In this document: one piece after another, positions 16,945-26,210 of the stretch | How the letters are laid out: the number at the start of each line of letters is the position of its first letter | Numbering within the stretch: the stretch's first letter is position 1 | From: Streptomyces alfalfae | Lineage (GTDB): Bacteria > Actinomycetota > Actinomycetes > Streptomycetales > Streptomycetaceae | Assembly: GCF_004127445.1 (NCBI RefSeq) | Contig: NZ_QEXM01000039.1 | Location: forward strand, 1-64,000 | DNA: 64,000 bases | Reading direction: 5' to 3' | Translations under genes and position numbers: made by a program | Notes under the pieces: generated by a model | Databases searched by the model: none | The model's input: only the letters and a program-made list of their open reading frames with translations | What the model was told of the DNA's origin: nothing

Positions 16945-18084
16945 TCAGGCGAGGACCAGCGGACCGCCGTCGAAGTAGCGCAGGAGCGGCTCGGCGGCGG
17001 CGCCGCGGCCGGGCGGGTGGAAGGCGATGGCGCCGGACGCCGCCGCCGCGAGGGCGTGGCTGGACGAGCGGATGAAGTCCAGGCCGCCGAGGAGTTCGAG
17101 GGACTGCGAGGTGATGCGGGGCAGCGCGTTCTGCACGGCGTAGCGGGCCACGAGCACCCGGGCCACCGACGCCTCGTCGCCCGGCTCGGGGCCGACCGCG
17201 CGCGCCACGCCTTCGAGCAGCGACAGGGCGGCCTCCAGCTCGACGCCGAGCGCCGCCCGCTCCTGGACCGAGCCGCGCTCGCGCTCGTGCACCTGCTCGA
17301 CGAGGGCGGCGGCGGCCCCCAGGTAGCCGGTGGTGATGAGCATCTCGAACCAGACGAACCCGGCGGTCTGGAGGTCGTCCAGGCGGCGCGGGTCGTCGGC
17401 GCCGGCCCTGACGACCATGTCCTTGGGGACGAAGACGTCCTCCAGGCGGACCTCGTCGCTCTCGGCGCCGGCGAGCAGCTCGTTGCCCCAGAAGGCGTGC
17501 ACGGACAGGCCGGGGGCGTCGGAGGGGACCAGGGCGAGCGCCAGCTCGGGGTCGCCCTCCAGGCCGTGGATGGCGATGCTCGCGGTGAGCAGGCTCATCG
17601 AGTGGGCGAGGCTGCACGGCTTCTTGGAGCCGGAGAGCAGGTAGCCGCCCTCGACGGGCCGCGCGGTCACCGACGGGGTGAGGATGTTCTGCTCGGTGCG
17701 GCCCTCGGCCCAGCCGGAGGCCATGACCTGCTGGCCGGGCACGATGCGGCGCAGCAGCTCGCTCTGGGCGTCGGTGAGCCGGCCCTCGGCGGTGGCCAGG
17801 GAGTACAGCATCGCGACGGTGAAGTGGTGCATGGAGACGGCCGCGGCGAGGGACGGCGACAGGGAGCCGAGGGCGAACTGGGTGTGCAGCGCGTCCAGCG
17901 GGCTCGCGCCGTGGCCGCCGTACTCCTCGGGTATCAGCAGGCCGACACCGCCGTGGATGCGGAAGAGGTCGATGGCGGGGCTGCCGGGTTTCTCCCGCTC
18001 GGCGTAGGGGATTTCTGCCAGTTCCTTCAGCAGGCCGGGGTGGAAGCGCTCGGAGACGGCCCGAGCGGCATCGAGGGAACGCAC
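16945..18084 (-). CDS. Flavin-dependent amine N-hydroxylase, acyl-CoA dehydrogenase fold (VlmH-type, 379 aa)
   Basis: The protein has the acyl-CoA dehydrogenase fold: IPEEYGGHGASPLDALHTQF near residue 55, a beta domain around TPSVTARPVEGGYLLSGSKK, and a C-terminal helical bundle with LELLGGLDFIRSS. Its arrangement is that of the isobutylamine N-hydroxylase VlmH, which uses reduced flavin from VlmR and O2 to turn primary amines into hydroxylamines. The upstream aminotransferase would make the amine and the transferase at 3771 would use the hydroxylamine. The GTG start at 18084 follows GGAGG. Confidence 0.78.
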   Translation of the reverse strand: MRSLDAARAVSERFHPGLLKELAEIPYAEREKPGSPAIDLFRIHGGVGLLIPEEYGGHGASPLDALHTQFALGSLSPSLAAAVSMHHFTVAMLYSLATAEGRLTDAQSELLRRIVPGQQVMASGWAEGRTEQNILTPSVTARPVEGGYLLSGSKKPCSLAHSMSLLTASIAIHGLEGDPELALALVPSDAPGLSVHAFWGNELLAGAESDEVRLEDVFVPKDMVVRAGADDPRRLDDLQTAGFVWFEMLITTGYLGAAAALVEQVHERERGSVQERAALGVELEAALSLLEGVARAVGPEPGDEASVARVLVARYAVQNALPRITSQSLELLGGLDFIRSSSHALAAAASGAIAFHPPGRGAAAEPLLRYFDGGPLVLA

Positions 18085-18122
18085 GTCAGAACCTCCGGAG
18101 GTAGGGGGAAGGGGGGGCAGGG

Positions 18123-19763
18123 TCAGTCGTCGAAGGCGCCGAAGACCGCGTCATAGGGGCTGACGTCGCGCGCGATGCTGACGCCCTGCACGTGGGAGGT
18201 CTTGAGCATCGGGTAGTTGGCCTCGCCGAAGGCGCCGCCGGTGCGGCCGGTGCCGCCGTGGCTCGGCAGGTACGGCAGGAAGCCGATGTGGGAGTCGTTG
18301 ACCTTCAGCAGGCCGCCGTTGACGACGCGGCGCACGAAGGTGTCGATGATGTGGTCGGACCGCGACCAGAGGGAGTTGCGCAGTCCGTACTCGTTGGAGT
18401 TGACGAAGCGGAGGAAGTCCTCCAGGAGCGCGTCGTCGTTGTCGGCCTCCGGCACGATGACGGGGATCAGCGGGAAGAACGTCTCCTCGCGCACCACGTC
18501 GTAGGTCCGGGCCCGGTCCAGGCCGTCCACGCGGACGACGGTGGGCTGGAGGAAGACACCCGTCTCCGAGGGGGTGCCGTCGAGCTCGGTGCGGTTGCCG
18601 CCGGTGACCAGCTCGGCGCCGTTGTCCAGGGCCTGGCGCAGCAGGCGGAAGAAGCGCTCGCTGCGGCGCACCGGGGAGAGGAGCACGTCCTCTTCCTCGG
18701 GGTAGCCGGGCTTGACGGTCTTGACCTGCTCCTTCACCTCGGCGATGAGCGCGTCGGCGACGTCGGGGTGGACCAGGACGTAGTTGGGGACCATGCAGAT
18801 CTGGCCGGAGCCGAAGAAGGACTCCGTGATGGCCTCCGCGGCCCACTTCACGTCGGCGTCCTTCCACACCACGATGCCGTCGTTGCCGGCCAGTTCGAGG
18901 ATGGGCTTCTTGCCGTTGGCGACGCAGGCCTGCTCGAAGCGCAGGCCCTCCTGGCTGCCGCCGATGTAGAAGATGTCGTTGATCAGCGGGTCGGTGACCC
19001 AGCGGTCCATGGTCTGCTTCGGGTTGGAGCACACCGCGTTCAGGACGCCGGGCGGGGCGTCGAGCTCCTCCAGGATCGGGGCAACGATGTCACGCAGCAG
19101 CCACATCGTGGACAGCGCGATGCTCCGCGGGGCCCGGACGACCACGGCGTTGCCGGCCATCAGGGCGAGCACGGAGAGCGCGGCGCTGGGGAGCGGGGCG
19201 TTCTGCGGCGGGTTGAAGGCGACCACGCCGTCGGGCTGGCGCTGGAGGATCAGCTTGCGGCCGCCGTACTCCTTCTCGACCCGCATCTGCTTGGTGTACC
19301 AGCGCAGGCTGCCGGGGGCGTAGATCTGCAGGAGGCAGCTGAGCTCCCAACGGGCCAGCTTCACGGGGTGGGACTCGGCGACCAGCATCTCCAGGAACTC
19401 GTCCTGGTGCTTGATCAGTTCCTCGCGGAAGCGGGTGCCGAGGCGCATCCGCCGCTCCTGCGGGACGGCCGCCCACTCCTGGGCCGCCGCCGCGGCGGCC
19501 TGGGTCGCGAGGTCGATGGCGGAGTCGTCGGCGATCGCGCACCGTCCCACCACATACGGGTGGTTGGCCGCGTCGGATTCGGGGTCCTGCTCCAGCGTGC
19601 GCTTGAGGCTCACGCTGGTGAACACGTCTTCGAGGAGCGAGCGTCCGCTGACGGTGTAGACCCACCCGTCACCGGCGACATCCTTGCCCGCGATATAGAG
19701 GTCATAGCTCTTGAGGTCGGAATGTGCCGGAGCACTTTCCTCCTGTATGGCGCCGCGCAGCAT
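18123..19763 (-). CDS. Aldehyde dehydrogenase-superfamily enzyme, candidate acyl-thioester reductase (546 aa)
   Basis: This is an ALDH-fold protein with catalytic Cys323 in FFGSGQICMVPNY and the general-base region ILELAGND (Glu290). The cofactor segment is GNAVVVRAPRSIALS. It begins a run of eleven minus-strand genes ending with SerRS. ALDH-fold enzymes either oxidise aldehydes or reduce acyl thioesters. Because the next gene is an aminotransferase, reduction of an acyl-ACP or acyl-CoA to an aldehyde is the more useful reaction here; that direction is inferred. The ATG at 19763 follows GAAAGG. The promoter carries a three-repeat SARP box. Confidence 0.78.
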   Translation of the reverse strand: MLRGAIQEESAPAHSDLKSYDLYIAGKDVAGDGWVYTVSGRSLLEDVFTSVSLKRTLEQDPESDAANHPYVVGRCAIADDSAIDLATQAAAAAAQEWAAVPQERRMRLGTRFREELIKHQDEFLEMLVAESHPVKLARWELSCLLQIYAPGSLRWYTKQMRVEKEYGGRKLILQRQPDGVVAFNPPQNAPLPSAALSVLALMAGNAVVVRAPRSIALSTMWLLRDIVAPILEELDAPPGVLNAVCSNPKQTMDRWVTDPLINDIFYIGGSQEGLRFEQACVANGKKPILELAGNDGIVVWKDADVKWAAEAITESFFGSGQICMVPNYVLVHPDVADALIAEVKEQVKTVKPGYPEEEDVLLSPVRRSERFFRLLRQALDNGAELVTGGNRTELDGTPSETGVFLQPTVVRVDGLDRARTYDVVREETFFPLIPVIVPEADNDDALLEDFLRFVNSNEYGLRNSLWSRSDHIIDTFVRRVVNGGLLKVNDSHIGFLPYLPSHGGTGRTGGAFGEANYPMLKTSHVQGVSIARDVSPYDAVFGAFDD

Positions 19764-19832
19764 ATCCAGCCTTTCGGGTGGGGTATCTCCGAGTGGATTC
19801 CGATCTGGTGAGCTCTTTGGCGAAGCATCTCG

Positions 19833-19876
19833 ATCGTGGCAGCAGCATCTGACTCGGCGCTGACGCGGTGCTGATC
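19833..19876 (-). promoter_or_regulatory. SARP box and -10 for the long minus operon
   Basis: On the minus strand: GATCAGC, 4 nt, CGTCAGC, 4 nt, AGTCAGA, 9 nt, CACGAT. Predicted transcription starts near 19826 and should cover the eleven genes from 19763 down to 9005. Confidence 0.7.
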
Positions 19877-19962
19877 GCGGGAATGGCGAATCTATTGAGC
19901 CAACCCTGTGTCCGGTCGCGGCCGTGAAGACTGAGTGACGGGCGTGAGGGGTACGCGCGCGA

Positions 19963-19995
19963 CGTCAGTGGGGCGTCAGGGGTCATTGCTTCCAT
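19963..19995 (+). promoter_or_regulatory. SARP box and -10 for the ACP/PKS operon (leaderless start)
   Basis: CGTCAGT, 4 nt, CGTCAGG, 9 nt, TTCCAT. The -10 ends at 19995, so transcription should begin at about 20002, which is the A of the ACP start codon. No ribosome site precedes that ATG, in agreement with a leaderless message. Confidence 0.65.
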
Positions 19996-20001
19996 GGCCG
20001 C

Positions 20002-20337
20002 ATGTCTCCCCTACACATGACACTTCAGCAATTCCGCGAACTTCCGCGGGCCGAACTGGCCGAGGAAATGGAGCAGCTCCTCGTCGCCAAGTTCAGGGAG
20101 AGCCTGCTCATGGACGAGACCGAGGACCTCCCGCTCGACGTCAGCTACTTCGACCTCGGCCTCACCTCGCTGAAGCTCACCGAGATGCGGCAGACCCTCG
20201 AAGACGTCCTCGCCGTCTCCATCAACGCGAACGTGCTCTTCAACGAGCCCACGGTCAGCCGCCTCATCGACCACCTCGTCGACGCGGTGTCCGATCCGTC
20301 CCCCCGCACGGCCGGCGCGATACCCGGCACCGCCTGA
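20002..20337 (+). CDS. Stand-alone acyl carrier protein (111 aa)
   Basis: This is a PP-binding domain with attachment Ser56 in FDLGLTSLKLTEM and the ACP helix III region NVLFNEPTVSRLIDHLV. It resembles PKS/NRPS carrier proteins more than the fatty-acid ACP at 11646. It lies 32 bp upstream of the PKS gene, so it may load a starter or receive the PKS chain. The ATG at 20002 is at the predicted start site; a second ATG at 20017 also lacks a ribosome site. Confidence 0.9.
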   Translation: MSPLHMTLQQFRELPRAELAEEMEQLLVAKFRESLLMDETEDLPLDVSYFDLGLTSLKLTEMRQTLEDVLAVSINANVLFNEPTVSRLIDHLVDAVSDPSPRTAGAIPGTA

Positions 20338-20369
20338 TCCCCAGGGTCCCGGACAGAAGGAGACGTGGA

Positions 20370-23300
20370 ATGCCGCACGAGGAATCAGAGAAGAACCAGG
20401 TGTCCGGCCGGGCGCCCGAGCCGATCGCGATCGTCGGTGTTGGCCTGCGATTCCCCGGCGGCAGTAATTCGCTGGACGAATTCGACACCTTCCTGCGCGA
20501 GGGGCGCTCCGGCATCGGGCCCATTCCGGGCGACCGGTGGGACGTCGACGCCTTCACTCCGCAGAGCCCGGACGACAAGGGGAAGATTCACACCACGTCC
20601 GGTGGATTCCTCGACCGCATAGACCGGTTCGACGCGTCTTTCTTCAACATCTCGCCGAAGGAAGCGCAGTACATGGACCCCCAGCAGCGGATGCTCCTGG
20701 AGACCGCCTGGCAGGCCCTTGAGCACGCCAACATCGACCCGGCGCCGCTGCGCCGCGGCAACGGCGGCGTCTACATCGGGGCCAGCTCCATCGACTACGC
20801 CCTAGAACTGGACTCCCTGCCCTACGAGGAGCTGGACGGGCTCCTCGCCTCCGGCATCACCATGTTCCCGCTCTCGGGACGGCTCTCCTACTTCCTCGGC
20901 TGGCGCGGCCCGAGCATGAGCATCGACACGGCCTGCTCGTCCTCGCTCGCCGCCCTGCACGTCGCCGTGCAGGGGCTGCGCTCCGGCGAGACCGACATCG
21001 CGCTCTGCGGCGGCGTCAACGCCCTGCACCACCCGCGCATCCCCGTGATGTTCTCCAACGCGCAGATGCTGTCGCCCGACGGCCGGTGCAAGACCTTCGA
21101 CGAGTCCGCCGACGGCTACGCCCGCGCCGAGGGCTGCGGCATCGTCGTCCTCAAGCGCCTCTCCGACGCCACCCGCGACGGCGACACCGTCCTCGCCCTG
21201 GTCCGGGGCACCGCCGTCGGCCAGGACGGCGACAGCGCGGGCCTGACCGTGCCCAACGGCCCCGCCCAGGAGAAGGTCATCCGCAGCGCGCTCGCCGCCG
21301 CCGCGCTGGCCCCCGAGGACATCCAGTACGTGGAGGCGCACGGCACCGGCACCCCGCTGGGCGACCCCATCGAGTTCGGCGCCATCGGCGACACCTTCGC
21401 CGACTCGCACACCAAGAGCGACCCGCTGCTCGTCGGCTCGGTGAAGACCAACCTGGGCCACATGGAGCCCGCCTCCGGCATCGTCGGCGTCATCAAGGCG
21501 GTCCTGCAGATCCGCTCCGCCACGATCTACCCGCACCTCAACCTCGACACCCCCTCCGGGCGCATCCCGTGGGACCTGTACCCGGTGCGGGTGCCCACCG
21601 CCTGCGAGCCGTGGAAGGCGCCGGTCAGGCGCGCGGTCGTCAACAGCTTCGGCTTCGCCGGCACCATCGGCGCCGTCGTCCTCGAACAGCCGCCCGCGCC
21701 GACGGCGGACCGGGAGACCGCGGAGCTCGAAGCCCCCGCGACCCCGATGTTCACGCTCTCCGCCAAGACCGCGGCCGCGCTGCGCGAGCAGGTGGACCGC
21801 TACCGGCAGCTCCTCGCCGACGACCCCGCGCTGCCGGTCGACGGCCTCTGCCACACCGCCAACGTGGCCCGCACCCACCACCCGTACCGCCTCGCCGGCC
21901 CGGTCACCGACCGCGCCGCCCTCACCAAGCTCCTGGACAAGGCCGCCGACCGCGACCACGAGGGCCCCTCCGGCATCCGCAAGGTCGCCTTCATGTTCAG
22001 CGGTCAGGGCGCGCAGTACGCGGGCATGGGCGCCGCCCTGTACGAGCGCTTCCCGGTGTTCCGCCGCCACGTCGACGCGTGCGACCGCCTCTTCTCGGCC
22101 CACCTGGACCGCTCCGTACGGGACCTCGTCATCGGCACCGCCGACGACCCCGGGGCGATCGACCGCACCGAGTACACCCAGCCCGCCCTGTTCACCCTGG
22201 AGTACTCCCTCGCCCAGCTGTGGATGTCCTGGGGCGTGCGCCCCAACGTGCTGATCGGGCACAGCATCGGCGAGGCCTCGGCCGCCGCGGTCGCGGGCCT
22301 GTTCAGCCTCGCCGACGCCGTGACGCTGGTGGCGGCGCGGGCCCGGCTGATGCAGGCCGTGCGCGCCGAGGGAGGCATGGCGGCGGTCGCCGCCCCCGCC
22401 GAGGACGTCCTGCCGCTCCTGGAGGCCCACCCGGACCTCGCGCTCGCCGCGGCCAACGCCCCCGACCAGTGCGTCATCTCCGGCGCCTCGGACGCGCTCG
22501 CGGAGGTCACCGCCGAGCTGGCCGGACGCGGCCTGCGCGTGGACCGTCTCGCCGTCAGCCACGCCTTCCACTCGCCCCTGATGGCCGAGGTGTACGACGA
22601 CTTCCGCTCCGCCCTGGACGCCATCACCTTCCGCGAGCCGGCCATCAGCCTGATCTCCAACGTCACCGGCAAGCTCGCCCGCTTCCGCGAGATCGGCACT
22701 CCCGACTACTGGGTGCGCCACATCGGCGAGCCCGTGCAGTTCCTCTCCGGCATCCGCGCGGTCGCCCGGCGCGGACGCCACGCCCTGGTCGAGATCGGCC
22801 CGTCGACCGCGCTGACCGCGCTCGCCCAGCGCTCGCTGCCCGTCGAGGACCACCTGTGGCTGGCCAGCCTGCGGCGGCGCGACCGCGGCGGCGACACCAC
22901 GCTGCGGGCGCTCGCCGAGTACTACGCCGCCGGGCTCCCGGTCTCCTGGACCGGCTACCACGAGGGCCGTGCCGTCCCCGCCAAACTGGCCCTTCCCACC
23001 TACGCCTTCCAGCGCAAGCGCTACTGGCTGCCCTCCGTCACCCCGCGCAGGGGCGCCGCGCAGGGCGGCGCGGCCCACCACCCGCTGCTCGGCGCCGAGA
23101 CCCGGCTCCCGCAGGGCGGCCGAATACGGGAGTTCACCGCCGAGTTCACCGTCGAGGAACTGGGCGCGCTCGCCGACTTCGCCGCAGGCGACCGCACGAC
23201 ACTGCCCGCCGGCGCCTACGTGGACCTGCTGCTCGCCCTCCAGGACGCCGTGCACGGACACACCCGCGCCGCCGTCCGCGACGTGCGGCTGCGTGAACCG

Positions 23301-26075
23301 CTCACCCTCACCGCCGAGACCCCCCTCACGCTGACCACCCGGCTCACCGCGCGTGCGGACGGCGACGCCGAGGTCACGGTGGTGACCACCGCGGAGGCGG
23401 AGGAGGGCCGGGAGGCGGAGGAGCGCGTGCACGTCACCGCCGTGCTCGCCGCCGCCGTCGACCAGGACGAGCCGGGCCTCACCGCCCTCGCCCTGGAGGC
23501 CCCCGTCCTGGAGAGCGACGCCGAGGACCTGTACACCGACCTCGCCTCCGTCGGCCGCCCGCACGGCCCGCGCGCCCGGGTGCTCGTCGGCGCCGCCCGC
23601 CACCAGGACGGCGTCGCCTCGGGCGAACTGGAGTGCCGCGGCACCACCGCCGTCCAGCAGGTGCCCGCCGAACTGGTCGAGGCCGCGCTCCAGGCCGCCG
23701 TCGCCCTCGACCCCGAGGGCCCGGTCTTCCACGCCAGGGAGATCGCCTCCGTACGGCACTTCAAGAAGCCCCGCGGCGAGCGGCTGCGCGCCGTCGCCCG
23801 TGTCCGCACGGAGCAGGACCGCCGCCTCGCCGACATCCTGCTCACCGAGGACGGCCGCCCCGTCCTCGAACTCGGCGGCGTCACCCTCGCCCGCCCCGAG
23901 GGCCCCGCGGGCCAGCGGCAGTTCCTGCACCGCCCCGAGTGGGTGCGCCGCGCGCTGCCCGCCCTGGACGACACCACGCCGCGCCACGCGCTGCTCCTGG
24001 GCGCGACGGCCGACGCCGGCGCGGGCACGGCACGGGTCACGCCCGTCGCCGACCTGGCCGCGCTCAAGGCCGCCCTGGACGACACCTCCGTCACCGACGT
24101 CTGCTGGGTCTGGCGGCCCGAGGCCGGCGCCATGTCCGCCGAGCTGATGCGCGCCGAGTGCGAGCGCAACTACCGGGAGCTGCTCGGCCTCGTCACCGTC
24201 CTCGACGCCGCCGCGCAGCAGCGCCCGCCGAGGCTCTGGCTGGTCACCGAGGGAGCCCAGCGGCTGCCCGGCGACCGGCCGGGAGACGGCTCCCACCTCG
24301 CCGCCGCCACCCTCTGGGGCTTCGGCCGCGTCCTGCTCACCGAGTCCCCGCAGTACCGGACCACCCTGGTCGACGTCGAGCCCGGCAGCGGCCTGACGGC
24401 CCTGTTCGACGAGTGCCGCGCCGAGGCGCCGGGCGAGTACCAGGTCGCGCACCGCGCGGGCGGGCGCTACGTCCGCAGGCTGCTGCCCGGCGACGCCACC
24501 CGCACCTGGCCCGGCGGCTTCGCCCTGCACACCCCCGGCTCCGGGGACCTCTCCGACCTCTTCCTCGCACCCGTCGAGGACCGCGCGCCCGCGGCCGGCG
24601 AGGTCCAGGTGCGGGTCGCCTCGGTCGCCCTGACCGCGGCCGACGCCCGCACCGCCCTGGAGGGCGAGGAGTCCGGCGGGAACGGCCCCGTCCTCGGCTC
24701 GCTGGCCGCGGGAACCGTCCTCGCGGCGGGCGCCGAGGCGGCGTTCACCGCGGGCGACGAGGTCCACGTACGCCATGACGGCGCCCTGCGCGCCACCCTG
24801 ACCGTGCCCGCCTCCGCCGTGACGCTGGCCCCCGGCACGGCGGCCGGCGGGGAGCGGGACGGAGCCACCGCGTTCCGCCTCGACGAGATCGGCGAGGCGC
24901 TGCGCACCGCCGCCGCGGACACCGGCGCCGAGGTGTGGGTGGACGTGCCCGGCGGCCCGGAGACCGAGCCCGCCCCGGCCCGCGTCCGCCCGGACCGCAC
25001 CTATCTCGTCACCGGCGGTCTCGGCGGCCTCGGCCTGGTCACCGCCCGCAAGCTGGTCGCCCTGGGCGCCCGGCACCTGACCCTGGTCAGCCGCGGCGGC
25101 AAGGCCACCAAGGAGGCCGCGCAGGTCCTCGCCGAACTGTCCGAGCGGGCCGAGGTCGCCATCCTGCGGGCGGACGTCAGCGACGCGCGGGACGTGCGGC
25201 GCCTCGCCGGCGAACTGGCGGCGGGACCGCACCCGGTGGGCGGCGTCGTGCACGCGGCCGGCTCCTTCGACAAGCGCCTCATCGCCGAGCTGACCTGGGA
25301 GGCCCTCGACGCCCAGCTGGCGCCGAAGGCGTACGGCGGCTGGCTGCTGCACGAGGCGGCCGAGGCCTCCTTCCCCGACCTGGAGTTCTTCGTCACGTAC
25401 TCCTCGATCGCCTCCGTGCTCGGCGGCGCGACCCAGGGCCACTACGCCGCCGCGAGCGCCGGCCTCGACAGCCTCGCCGAATGGCGCGGCCTCAAGGGAC
25501 TGCCCGGCCTCTCGGTCAACTGGGGCGCGTGGGCGCGGGTCGGCATGTCGGCCCGCCTCGACGAGCAGCTCGCGGCGGAGATCGACCGCAGCGGCGTCCG
25601 CTTCTTCTCGCCCACCCGGGCCCTGGACACCCTGGCCAGGCTCTGGCAGCGGCCCGGCAGCCGCCGCGTGGTCGGCGAGTTCGACTGGGCGCGCTATGTG
25701 TCGGGCGGCGGCGTCGACGACGCCTTCTACGACCGGCTCGCCCGGCAGGACCAGGCGGGCGCGGACGGCGCCGGCGTCGACCTGGCCGCGCTCGTGGCCC
25801 TGCCGAAGCCGGAGCGGACCGCGCTGATCGCCGCGCGAGTGCGGGAGCAGGTCGCGGGGGCCCTGCACATGGACGACGGCGACGATCTCGACCAGAACGC
25901 CGAGTTCGTCTCGCTCGGCCTGGACTCGCTGATGGCCCAGACCGTCAAGGGCGGCCTGGAGACGCTGTTCCGGCTGCCGCTGCCGGCCTCGCTGACCTTC
26001 GACCACCCCACGGTCCGCAGGCTCACCGAGTTCCTCGACGGCCGCCTGGCCCCGGCGGCGCAACAGCACCCCTGA
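20370..26075 (+). CDS. Type I PKS module KS-AT-(DH, inactive)-KR-ACP (1901 aa)
   Basis: Domains in order: KS (about 15-440) with Cys189 in DTACSSSLAAL, EAHGTGTPLGDP and NLGHMEPASG; AT (about 540-850) with Ser632 in GHSIGEASA and the malonyl-type HAFHSPLM; a DH-like region (about 900-1190); KR (about 1545-1720) with TGGLGGLGLVTARK and YSSIAS followed by GHYAAAS; and ACP (about 1810-1885) with Ser1853 in LGLDSLMAQ. In the DH the histidine is Phe (LADFAAGDRTTLPAG) and the second catalytic Asp is Glu (VEAALQAAV), so dehydration is unlikely and a beta-hydroxyacyl product is expected. The ATG at 20370 has AAGGAG; a much longer upstream frame is an artefact. It probably uses malonyl-CoA to add one or more hydroxylated two-carbon units. 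There is no ER and no thioesterase domain. Confidence 0.93.
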   Translation: MPHEESEKNQVSGRAPEPIAIVGVGLRFPGGSNSLDEFDTFLREGRSGIGPIPGDRWDVDAFTPQSPDDKGKIHTTSGGFLDRIDRFDASFFNISPKEAQYMDPQQRMLLETAWQALEHANIDPAPLRRGNGGVYIGASSIDYALELDSLPYEELDGLLASGITMFPLSGRLSYFLGWRGPSMSIDTACSSSLAALHVAVQGLRSGETDIALCGGVNALHHPRIPVMFSNAQMLSPDGRCKTFDESADGYARAEGCGIVVLKRLSDATRDGDTVLALVRGTAVGQDGDSAGLTVPNGPAQEKVIRSALAAAALAPEDIQYVEAHGTGTPLGDPIEFGAIGDTFADSHTKSDPLLVGSVKTNLGHMEPASGIVGVIKAVLQIRSATIYPHLNLDTPSGRIPWDLYPVRVPTACEPWKAPVRRAVVNSFGFAGTIGAVVLEQPPAPTADRETAELEAPATPMFTLSAKTAAALREQVDRYRQLLADDPALPVDGLCHTANVARTHHPYRLAGPVTDRAALTKLLDKAADRDHEGPSGIRKVAFMFSGQGAQYAGMGAALYERFPVFRRHVDACDRLFSAHLDRSVRDLVIGTADDPGAIDRTEYTQPALFTLEYSLAQLWMSWGVRPNVLIGHSIGEASAAAVAGLFSLADAVTLVAARARLMQAVRAEGGMAAVAAPAEDVLPLLEAHPDLALAAANAPDQCVISGASDALAEVTAELAGRGLRVDRLAVSHAFHSPLMAEVYDDFRSALDAITFREPAISLISNVTGKLARFREIGTPDYWVRHIGEPVQFLSGIRAVARRGRHALVEIGPSTALTALAQRSLPVEDHLWLASLRRRDRGGDTTLRALAEYYAAGLPVSWTGYHEGRAVPAKLALPTYAFQRKRYWLPSVTPRRGAAQGGAAHHPLLGAETRLPQGGRIREFTAEFTVEELGALADFAAGDRTTLPAGAYVDLLLALQDAVHGHTRAAVRDVRLREPLTLTAETPLTLTTRLTARADGDAEVTVVTTAEAEEGREAEERVHVTAVLAAAVDQDEPGLTALALEAPVLESDAEDLYTDLASVGRPHGPRARVLVGAARHQDGVASGELECRGTTAVQQVPAELVEAALQAAVALDPEGPVFHAREIASVRHFKKPRGERLRAVARVRTEQDRRLADILLTEDGRPVLELGGVTLARPEGPAGQRQFLHRPEWVRRALPALDDTTPRHALLLGATADAGAGTARVTPVADLAALKAALDDTSVTDVCWVWRPEAGAMSAELMRAECERNYRELLGLVTVLDAAAQQRPPRLWLVTEGAQRLPGDRPGDGSHLAAATLWGFGRVLLTESPQYRTTLVDVEPGSGLTALFDECRAEAPGEYQVAHRAGGRYVRRLLPGDATRTWPGGFALHTPGSGDLSDLFLAPVEDRAPAAGEVQVRVASVALTAADARTALEGEESGGNGPVLGSLAAGTVLAAGAEAAFTAGDEVHVRHDGALRATLTVPASAVTLAPGTAAGGERDGATAFRLDEIGEALRTAAADTGAEVWVDVPGGPETEPAPARVRPDRTYLVTGGLGGLGLVTARKLVALGARHLTLVSRGGKATKEAAQVLAELSERAEVAILRADVSDARDVRRLAGELAAGPHPVGGVVHAAGSFDKRLIAELTWEALDAQLAPKAYGGWLLHEAAEASFPDLEFFVTYSSIASVLGGATQGHYAAASAGLDSLAEWRGLKGLPGLSVNWGAWARVGMSARLDEQLAAEIDRSGVRFFSPTRALDTLARLWQRPGSRRVVGEFDWARYVSGGGVDDAFYDRLARQDQAGADGAGVDLAALVALPKPERTALIAARVREQVAGALHMDDGDDLDQNAEFVSLGLDSLMAQTVKGGLETLFRLPLPASLTFDHPTVRRLTEFLDGRLAPAAQQHP

Positions 26076-26080
26076 GACAC

Positions 26081-26126
26081 CCGCCCGGCGGCGGTCGCGG
26101 GACAGCCCCCGACCGCCGCCGGGCGG
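26081..26126 (+). terminator. 17-bp stem hairpin after the PKS gene
   Basis: Arms CCGCCCGGCGGCGGTCG (26081-26097) and its reverse complement (26110-26126) are separated by 12 nt. No T-run follows. Because the next gene is co-directional and lacks a SARP box, this may be a partial terminator or an mRNA-stabilising stem. Confidence 0.6.
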
Positions 26127-26210
26127 CGGACCCACCTCAGCACACACCCCCACGACATCCACTCACCTCACGACACCCACCGAGATGTCCAAGGCAGCGG
26201 GGAGACCACA

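Noticed and set aside
20802..26162. 1786-aa minus-strand open frame
   Set aside because: It is antisense to the PKS, whose domains are clear; long antisense frames are usual at this GC content.
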